Assembly (NCBI RefSeq): GCF_014633365.1 | Contig: NC_068340.1 | Span: 38,216,328 to 38,280,327, forward strand | DNA length: 64,000 nucleotides | Source of the DNA: Diospyros lotus | Lineage: Eukaryota > Streptophyta > Magnoliopsida > Ericales > Ebenaceae | Direction: 5' to 3' | Part shown: positions 55,850 through 64,000 of the stretch, piece by piece | How the letters are laid out: each line of letters begins with the position of its first letter | How positions within the stretch are numbered: the stretch's first letter is position 1 | Program-made: the position numbers and the translations under genes | The notes under the pieces: generated by a model | What the model was told of the DNA's origin: nothing | The model's input: only the letters and a program-made list of their open reading frames with translations | Database searches by the model: none

Positions 55850-57000
55850 TACCTTGGACCCAATCCTGCGACCCTTCTACGAGAAGCCACAAGGGACTAA
55901 CTGATATATGCTGGGTGATTTTTTTTTTTTTTTTTTCAATTTTCTTTCCAAGCCTATCATGTCACCCTGGCACCAACCTTTTGGAAGCATTTTGACCTCC
56001 CATGGTCCCAAGTTAAATCTAATAACCTTTCTTTGGCTTGGAATTGTTTACGCTTTAGAGTTGCAGGGCACTCCAGTGACTCATCAGAACAGCTAGATTA
56101 AGATTCAAACGTGGTTTCTGCTATTAATAGGCTTGCCCTTTATAATAAATTATTTCTGCCTGTTTCCTCTTTTCTGCAACTAACTAACTTAGAAAAAATC
56201 CCTTATTGCTCGATATTTCCTGCAATCAATAGTGCTATAGGATGTAATCTTGAAGCACCCAAATTTTACACAACAACAAAACTACATTTCCCATAGTTAT
56301 GGATACTCAAAAACTTAACAAGGTACCCAAAGTTACAAGCCTGTAAGGTTTGCATATGATTTTCTAATTTATGTATCAAAATTTAAGATGCAACCCACGT
56401 CTATGAGGTTACAAAATACCTACACCCTTGTGTTATTACTCCACATAAATATAAGAAAGGATGTTAGCATCAACCTTCCAACAAAATTTGGCCCCTTTTA
56501 CTAGTATGTCCACCTGTCAATCTGCAACAATATTTTAATATATGTGGTGAGCTCCTTAGCTCAGTGAGAAACTCTTGCTTATCCTTTACAATATTTTAAT
56601 ATATGTATGAAAATTAGTATTCTGGCTAATACCTTGTTAGTTTGCCAGCGGTAGCTCAATATTAGTATTTCTCCCATGGTCAGTCTGAGAATGAGCTGGT
56701 AGGGGTATGACCCAAGTGATTTTGTAGCTAGCCTAAACTATATGCTTAACTGAGATGCATGTATTTGGTGTACTGGTGCGCATGACTGTGGAGTGTGATA
56801 TTGGAAAAGCATGGCTTATCATAAGCATTGAGACATTTGAGGTGTGTGTATAATTGTAAACAAAAAAAAAAAAAAAAATCAAAGAAATAAATAAGCGTGC
56901 TTTGTGCTTTATCAAAAAAGAACATGCTTTTAGGGCTTCAACTACGGTTTATCATTTGTGCTTCACCTTGACAAGAAAAACACTAGAACTATGCTTTATT

Positions 57001-57258
57001 AATGCCATCTAATTGACTTCTTCACCCAAAACTGGCTGTGAACTAGAAGTTGAAGTGGGTGTTTCAATTGTTGCATTGCCTCCTAAATTTGCTTCTAATT
57101 TTATATCAAATACTCTTCAACGCTAGCTATATTAGCAACAACACCTCTTGTCAAACATCATGACCAAAGAGACTGAATCACTCTCTCCTACAACACTCCA
57201 ATATGTTTATAAAATAGATGGGTGTGTTTTGGTGTATTAGGGTACACAATAGCAACTT
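57001..57258. repeat. 256-bp direct repeat, copy B, with flanking shorter repeats
   Basis: Second copy of 55594-55849. It is itself bracketed by two copies of a roughly 100-bp sequence (about 56884-56995 and 57298-57395; AATAAATAAG.GTGCTTTG, then TTTATCATTTGTGCTTCAC), indicating layered duplication. Confidence 0.8.
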
Positions 57259-57627
57259 CTTTTTTCTTAACAAAAAAATTGTAATCAATAAAAAGTCAAA
57301 AATAAATAAGTGTGCTTTGCACTTAACAAAAAACTTGTGCTTTATCATTTGTGCTTCACTTAGACAAGAAAAAAACACTGGAACTAGGCTTTGTGCTTCT
57401 TTTGCGCTTAAGCTCACTTAAGTGTGTTCTAGCAACATTGATCACACCCTGTCTACAAATAGTATGATTAGCCATGAGCCCCAAGCCAATACTTAAAGAT
57501 TACACAGCCTAAGAATCCATCCATCTTATTACCAATGAAAATTCTCCAAAGTCTATACAGGAAATAGTAACTAAAACAATAACTACCAATCCTCAATATT
57601 TACATAACTGAAAAAACAAAAAATAAA

Positions 57628-57930
57628 GGGCAAAGTTCTAAATAAGCCATTGTACTTTGGTCTTGGGGCCAATATGGTCACGGTACTTTGAAAAGGGCCA
57701 AATAAGTCATTATACTTTCAAATCTGAGGCCACGATAGCCATTATGGTTGATGTCTTTTTAATGTCATCCAACAACTTTTTTTTTCTATTAACACCACCA
57801 ACTCTATTCCTAATCAAAATAACTCCACAGTCACAAACGTGACTCACACTATTCCAGTTTGTATCTTTTCAAATTACAGGGGCTAATTTGGCCCCAACTT
57901 TTAAAGCACGGCTTGTTGGGCACTTTGCCC
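57628..57930. mobile_element. 303-bp MITE
   Basis: Terminal inverted repeats GGGCAAAGTTCTAAATAAGCC and the diverged inverse ending CACTTTGCCC. Flanking nonamers AAAAATAAA and AAAATATAA are similar but not identical, suggesting a Mutator-type 9-bp duplication. Inside there are repeats of GGGCCAAATAAGTCATTATACT type. Non-coding. Confidence 0.6.
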
Positions 57931-58724
57931 AAAATATAATATCCTTAAAGTGAGTCCACTGGTGTCCCCCAATCTGAGCCCAACTCTAGTCTTGTTGGTG
58001 TTGATCACCTAAGAGATGTTTGTTGGAGTGGTGAGCTTGTAGTCCAATGAGGGTTAAATGCATAAATAGATTATAATCCAAAATAATGGATTTCATATAA
58101 ATATACCAAAACTGATTTCATTCACAAATATTCCCAATGCATTAACATGTATCAACAATATAAACTTGTATAACATGGTGTAGCAACGTATTTCATTTCA
58201 GTGTATAGAATATAATTAACCAAGGGAACCATAAAATTCCATAATCAATCATCATCAACATTATGTATCGCAGGGGGCATATATGCATAGCTGATGGACC
58301 CAACAACAAACAGGGTGGACTTGGGATTTTACCGGGGACCTACCCCCCAAGTACCTGTTGTGGTGACCAATATATACTTGTTCCTCTCTAGTTGAGAAGC
58401 TAAAATCCTTAGCGCCATATAGGTAGCCAGATTTAGCTGCCAAAGTAACCCAAGGTCTTCCCCAGTGGTCCCATAACATTTTATAACCATATGCTAACAC
58501 TATAAATAAACTTTTTCTTGTTTCTCAAAAGAAATCTGAGGGGTGTACTGTGCAATTTAAAATACTTTATATACATGATTTAAATGGCAAACTCAAGTTG
58601 GGTTTAGACTCAGTTTCCTGCTGGGATCCCTAAAATAGAACCATTGTCTCATTGAGATTTATTCTTGTCATGCAACCTACTAAATTTATATTATATATGG
58701 TTGTGCATGGCACACAAAGGTATA

Positions 58725-59577
58725 GGGCCCGTTTGAGAGAGCTTTCAGTTTTTTTGTTTTCAATTTTCAGTTTTAATTTTTAATTTTTGTGTATAGTTTT
58801 CATTTTCTTTAAAAAAAATGAAAACCTAATATATCGTTTGATGATATTGTGTTTATTTTTGGCTTGTTATTTTTGTATTTGCCTTTTTTTTTCAAAATAA
58901 TATTCCCCCTACCCCTAGTGTTGCCAAGCGATTGGAAGAGTGGCAGATGGTCCTGTTAATGGTTGGATCTAGCATCTGACTTCAACCAGATCCATGAGAT
59001 CCAGTTTATTTATAAATGGATCTGGATTTGATCAAACAAATCCAAATATACTTAGTCTGGATTTGCATAGATGCAATAGGTCTCAACACTAGATCCATAT
59101 CTGTTAATTTCTAATTTTTCCCACAAATATATGTAATGTTCATACATACAAATAGACATATATATACATAGATATGTATACTTCAATAGTTATTTTATAG
59201 CAATCAATGAACCACAGTATTCAATATGAACAGATTATACGACCAAATTATACGACTGTGTTACATCTTTTAAATGTAGACTATAAGTATTGATTTTTAT
59301 GTATGTGTGCATGTATGTATATATACATATATATTTGGACTGATCCATTACTTGAAGGTGATACTAGCAACAATATTGGTAAATACACGAGTAGTTAAAT
59401 TGGCTGGAGATGAAAGTGAAAACAAAACTGAAAGTCAACGCATGTTTTTTTTTTAAGTGTTCAAAATTTGGAAAAGTTTGGAGAACAAAAAGTTGTATCA
59501 GACAGTTTTCTGTTTTTGTTTGCAAAACTTTAAAATGAAAATAAAATACTGAAAATTAAAGTGCAATCAAACAGGCC
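58725..59577. mobile_element. Inverted-terminus non-autonomous element, about 0.85 kb
   Basis: Begins GGGCCCGTTTGAGAGAG and ends CAATCAAACAGGCC. The AT-rich subterminal blocks TTTTCAATTTTCAG and its inverse continue the symmetry. No transposase. It lies 140 bp upstream of exon 2 of the DUF3143 gene. Confidence 0.5.
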
Positions 59578-59717
59578 TTCATTGGTAGAAGATTTGGAGT
59601 CCACATCCTAAATGTTTTACATAAAGAAGGATGGGAATGTCTTATCGATATATTCCTCCAATTTCTTGTGTAAATTTACTTGACAATTTAGCACTGAGAT
59701 TTACATTTTAAATGCAG

Positions 59718-59823
59718 GTACCTGAAGAGCGGACCTGGAAACCTTGAAAAAGATGTGGAGAGGAGATTCAGTTATGCGCTGAGTAGAGAGGATATTGAAA
59801 ATGCCATTCTTGGAGGACCATAA
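59718..59823 (+). CDS. DUF3143-family protein, exon 2 (C-terminus)
   Basis: After an AATGCAG acceptor, these 106 bases complete Arg124 and encode residues 125-158, ending TAA. They carry the C-terminal DUF3143 signature: YLKSGPGNLEKDVERRF, then SYALSREDIENAI and a final GGP, as in cyanobacterial members (RSFKYSLSR.DIE...GP). The phase (2+1) and the domain alignment join seamlessly to exon 1 at 36304, with no missing residues. The intervening intron would be 23,413 bp and is filled with transposons. A 3' untranslated region probably follows. The main alternative is that the two exons belong to different copies of the gene; transcript reads would decide. Confidence 0.82.
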
Positions 59824-60830
59824 GCATAGGAGTTAGAAGTCCATTTTTGCTTGATTTCGAGAATATAGGAGTTTTATTTTGTCTCTCAATTGTACATTAG
59901 CGACTTTGCAAAAAAATTAGCTTGTTTAACGTATAGACCACCTTCCAGTAAAATATTTATTATGGTATTTGGATATTTTTTTGAACGATTAATCTTTAGA
60001 ATGAGTTATATGGAAAGAGTTTCTGGCTTATGTTGATTTCTTTTTTTTCTTTTTTTCGTGGTTTAGTTATGTTGCTTGATTTTTCTTGTTGGAAACCATA
60101 GCAGCAAATGTGTCTGGAAATGACATTGTTGGGAGTCTTGAGGCCTAGCTAATGATAGGCTGGGCTTTATATATTCTTGCAAATATAGTATACAGCAAGG
60201 AATTTGATGGTTTTTAGGTTGAGTTTTCGTGTGAACTCGGGGAAAGATAAAACTGCTTCTCCGACTGGGGTTCGAAGAATGGAAATGTACAGCTAACTAT
60301 TTTGTTGCTGGGTAACTGGTCCCCTCATCGGAAAGGGGTTTTCGTCTACTTCCAAAGAACCCCCCAGTAACTAAGGTAAACAACGAAGAAAAAGCACCCA
60401 TTTCTATACCGGTTCTGGAAGACTAAGAAAAATGGGATGCTTTGTTAATAGGAACAGGAAAGTGTAGTGATATAAACAAGAATACTAATCCAGGCCGCAG
60501 GCACATGTAACATACGGAATACTAGAATTTCCACCTTGTAGAAGATCTAGGGGTGCTAGCTAGTGGTGCTAGCAGACAGTTAGGAATTTGATGTTCACCA
60601 CAGGGATCATGCTGCTGAGCTGAAGTACACCCTGGTTTATGCTTGGAACCTTATTCAATGCAGAGCTCTATTGATTTGCCATATCCTGAAACCATGTAAG
60701 AGTTTACATGCCTTTTATGTCTCTGGATTTATCTTCTCCAGTTAAAGTGCTGCTATTCTGGTATTTTTCAGTTCTTTCCCTTCTATTTACAACAAAATTT
60801 AAAGGTTAATTTGTAAAGGTCCACTCTCAA
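59824..60830 (+). other. 3' flank of the DUF3143 gene, with a possible organellar insert
   Basis: The first 300 bases look like a 3' untranslated region. From about 60222 to 60480 the base composition changes to an even mix with motifs such as CCGACTGGGGTTCGAAG, GGAAAGGGGTTTTCGTC and AGAACCCCCCAGTAAC. This has the look of plant mitochondrial non-coding DNA (low confidence). The rest shows nothing recognisable. Confidence 0.35.
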
Positions 60831-63729
60831 ATATTCCCGCTAGTATAAGATATTCGAAATGAGGTCATCACAAAGATGATATAGAACAAACAATGATAAA
60901 ACCAACAACTCATTTCATTACTAGTAGCGGAAACTAGATTAATATTCAGTTACATTTTCAATATCTTTTTAGACTAGACTCGGAGACCATACAAAATAAA
61001 TAAGAGGCTTTAGTGACTTAACAAAATAAAATCATTTTATTTCCAGCCTCACTAAAATGTTATTAAGGAATTTCAAGTTATGACAAGTCTCTGTACACCA
61101 CTATCCTTGGGCTGCAGTTCTACTGGACTCGCCCTCAATAACAGTCTTTCCTTTACTTGGAATGACAAAGAAGATCAAGTGAGCCACAAGGCTCAGCAAG
61201 TTCGAAAAATAATAAATAATGAATATGATCCAAGAATATGATAACACCAAGAAGAGTAACCAAGAATTCCGTAATTATGTACAAGATTCATAATTTATGA
61301 ATTTATCAATTTAAATTTGAATACATCATGCCACCATGTACTACTATGCAAATGTGCATAAATCTCAATATCAGTATCAAATCTCGTAGGCTCTCAAGCC
61401 ATCAATCAACACATGCAAAAGTAAATAATTTCAATGTCAGTATCAAATCTCATAGGCTCTCAACTCATCAATCAACACATGCAAAAGTGTATCATTTTAA
61501 TAGAATCTCACAAATAAATATGGAGCTAACTTGCCGGACTATGGCCACCTCGTCCCGTGTCAGGTGCTCTACGGTACCCTTTCCCTCCGTGCAAAATAGT
61601 AAGTGCGCAAGATTTATATATATATATATATGTATATAACATGTATGTGTATGCAAAATGTATGTATTTGCTACTCACATGCATTTAAATTCTCGTTTCC
61701 TCAATATTCATAATTTCAACACCATTTACCTATATTGGATAATTCAACATATCTTACTTCATTACATTTACCACAACCAAGATGTAAATTATATCACAGA
61801 AATAATTTTTGGGAGATGCTATTTACGGTTAATTCTTGATTCACCATTTGAGAAGTAATATAGATTTAATATGCTATTTTTTCCATCATATAATCTCCGA
61901 TGGTTCATTTAATAATTATGCTAAATTGACATTGATATGTATTTTGGAAAAATTAAATAGGGTATTCAGATTTTAGCATATATATTCGAATATGGGAAAG
62001 TACATTCAGATGATTTATGGCCTATTCGGATATGTTAGAGGAGCATTGAGCGATATCCAGATGGTTGGAGACATATTTGGATGTCTTTGGGAGTTTTTGA
62101 GAGTGATATCCGGATATGGGGTGAGACATCCAGATGTTCGAAGTCAAGTATGTGAGTGATATCCGGATGCTACAGTAGCGCATCCGGATGGCTATCCGAA
62201 TATGGGCTAAGTCATTCGGATGCACCATGTTTTAGAAATTTAGTTTCGACAAGGTTTCGTATTTTAGGCATAACTCTCTCATCCGAACTCTGATTGAGAT
62301 GATTCAAAATGATATGAAAAATCAAGAAAAAGATATACAGCTTTAGTGTTTTGAGGTTTCAGAGATTCGGGTTTAATGGAGGTCGAAAGTGGGCTTGAAG
62401 TTTGCTGCTATTGCGATACATTCGAATGTGAATATACAGTTCGACAACGTTTGGTATTCCAGGCATATCTCTCTCGTCCGAACTCCGATTGAGATGATTC
62501 AAGATGATATGGAAATTCAAGAAAAAGATCTACAATTTTCGTGTTTTGATTTTTAAGAGATTTTGGATTCATTAAGGTCAAAATCAGGTTTGACATTGTT
62601 GCTATGGTGATCTATCCGGATATGGCTATCTTTGAAGGATAGCATTTGGATGGGTTGATGTATGTATCCGGATGAGACACACACTCATTCGGATATTACT
62701 CACATGACTTCCCAAGACTCATTCGAATAAGCCATTGCCTATTCAGATGATTGCAAAACGATTTTGTAACTCAGTTATGAAGACAATGATTTATACATAT
62801 ATATATATATATATATAACACAAGCAATACTTATGGCTACACTATTCTGAAAGAAGATTGGGGAAAATAATCCCAATTGAAAATAATGAAAATCTGGGAT
62901 GAACCAACGCTAGATTAGAAGAGAATATATAACTAGGTGTATATATGTATATATATATATATATGGCACAATATATTTACAGAGAGGAAGAAGAATAACT
63001 TCAATTGATCATCTAAATGCATATTCTTACGATCAAAAGAACTCTTGAATGGAAGAATGAAATGAACATAAAAAAGTGGTGCCAGAAGGAGAACTTGCCT
63101 GATGAGACTCCTTCATTGAAGCTTCAGTCGCAAACAAACAGTGGGAGAAGAATATGAAGAAGAATAATGGATGGAGAAGAAGATGAAGAGCAATGGAACA
63201 ATGGGGGGACAAAGGGAGATATGCAAATCGGCCCTGAAATGGAACAAACCACAATGCGCAGAAGAAAAGGGGGCTGTGGCACGAAGTCTGTACACCAGTC
63301 TTTAAAAGACTCAATTGTCCCTACTTTTTTTTATAACAAATAAACTTTTTAGGGCATTTTTGACATTTGACACTTATTTTTATTTTCATTCTTTTTTTTT
63401 TTCTTATTTCGCATAATTAAAAGCTAAATTTCATTTACCAAGCCCAAGCCCAACCCGACAATTTATTGGCTCACCTATAAACCTATGAACTCATTAACTA
63501 ATTAATGTGACCCATTACGTTATTTCCCAATTTCTTAAAAATCAGACTCATACATTTATTTTTTTTCACAATCACATGAACTATAAAATAAAATTGTTCA
63601 ATCTAAATTATTTTCATGCCATCAAAGCAATTTATCATTAAATACTTAAAATACTTAAATCCACATTTAAAATATCATTAAACTGACGTTAAATATTAAA
63701 ATACCTAGACCCACTTTAGGGTCGTTACA
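60831..63729 (-). mobile_element. Long LTR-like sequence, probably of a Ty3/gypsy element
   Basis: On the minus strand the block begins TGTAACGACCCTAAAG (63729 downwards), a common start of long plant LTRs. It continues through poly-A/T-rich and CCGGATAT-rich sequence to a region with GAGCCTTGTGGCTCAC near 61185, again typical of gypsy LTRs. It contains two tandem duplications: about 195 bp at 62246-62632 and 66 bp at 61375-61500. Neither the far end, a target-site duplication nor internal genes were found, so it may be a solo or truncated LTR. Confidence 0.45.
62246..62632. repeat. 195-bp tandem duplication within the LTR-like block
   Basis: Two copies of a block containing GACAA.GTTT.GTATT, TCCGAACTC.GATTGAGATG and CAAGAAAAAGAT.TAC, starting about 62246 and 62441. 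Confidence 0.8.
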
Positions 63730-63832
63730 TCATCTTTTTCTCTCTAACCCAGATCCAATTTCCAGGCATGGATTCACAGCCAAAGATGGGATTGGGATTG
63801 AAGTGCGATGCTGGCAAACGTCAGAACGAACT

Positions 63833-63945
63833 TCAATGTGATTCTGCAGTCTGAGAATGAGACCAGTATTCCTTGACCAGTTGTTCAAACAGCGAGCCTT
63901 CTGTCTTCATCAACTTCATTGGCTCATCATACTCTACCAGTTTCC
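63833..63945 (-). CDS. Last exon of an ABCC (MRP-type) transporter, partial gene
   Basis: On the minus strand a TTTCTACAG acceptor (63946) is followed by 113 bases encoding [24 protein letters not shown] and a stop (TGA, 63833-63835). This is the C-terminal tail after the second nucleotide-binding domain of plant ABCC transporters, closest from memory to the ABCC8/ABCC10 group (EYDEPMKL, then LVKEYWSH). ABCC proteins pump conjugates and organic anions, usually into the vacuole. The rest of the gene lies right of the window. It is convergent with the DUF3143 gene, with the LTR-like block between. Confidence 0.8.
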
Positions 63946-64000
63946 CTGTAGAAAGAAACAAAGGATTTGCTTTACAGTTTTAGAATGATCCATAATGGGA

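Larger units (their letters stand above)
36305..59717 (+). other. 23.4-kb intron of the DUF3143 gene, filled with mobile elements
   Basis: Starts with GT and ends with AG in the correct phase. Identified contents, in order: three-LTR gypsy-like element, truncated L1, Mutator-like element, copia element carrying a mitochondrial insert, EAF1 fragment, inverted duplication, Tourist-like MITE, deleted copia element, duplicated 256-bp block and two further MITEs. Stretches with nothing recognised: 36305-36811, 39618-40720, 41086-43329, 50423-50922, 51300-51769, 54422-55240 and 57931-58724. An original intron of perhaps 1-3 kb could remain if all elements were removed (rough inference). Confidence 0.75.

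Noticed and set aside
56545..56575. tRNA A-box-like TAGCTCAGTGAG, possible tRNA or SINE
   Set aside because: No B box at the right spacing, no cloverleaf and no terminator; too little to call.

Overview
This is nuclear DNA of a flowering plant, most likely a woody eudicot (inference). The plant-type genes are split by introns or well spaced, the intergenic DNA is AT-rich, and the mobile elements are plant Ty1/copia, Ty3/gypsy, hAT, L1, Mutator-like and Tourist-like types. I saw no bacterial operons, CRISPR arrays, rRNA or convincing tRNA genes.

Layout. 0-5 kb: a decayed and an intact copy of a SAM-dependent methyltransferase gene in tandem, the decayed one with a minisatellite in its intron. 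5-13.5 kb: gene-poor, with a solo LTR, a Mutator-like element and a split repeat. 13.97-15.35 kb: a single-exon TMEM161-family membrane protein (+). 18.9-22.07 kb: a complete hAT transposon with terminal repeats, near-identical 8-bp target duplications and a three-exon transposase (-) carrying one premature stop. 22.4-26.3 kb: a full-length intronless EMS1-type LRR receptor kinase (-). 26.3-35.9 kb: gene-poor, with a second Mutator-like copy.

35.9-59.8 kb is probably one gene. Exon 1 (35934-36304) and exon 2 (59718-59823) join in phase into a 158-aa DUF3143-type, probably plastid-targeted protein, leaving a 23.4-kb intron. That intron holds a three-LTR gypsy-like element, a 5'-truncated L1, a third Mutator-like copy, a decayed copia element interrupted by mitochondrial ccmFN DNA, a fragment of the chromatin gene EAF1, an inverted duplication of order A-B-A'-B', an internally deleted copia element and several MITEs.

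After exon 2 lie a possible second mitochondrial insert and a long gypsy-type LTR-like sequence (about 60.8-63.73 kb). The window ends in the last exon of an ABCC transporter (-), convergent with the DUF3143 gene. The host genes are functionally unrelated; the unifying theme is layered transposon insertion around and inside them.
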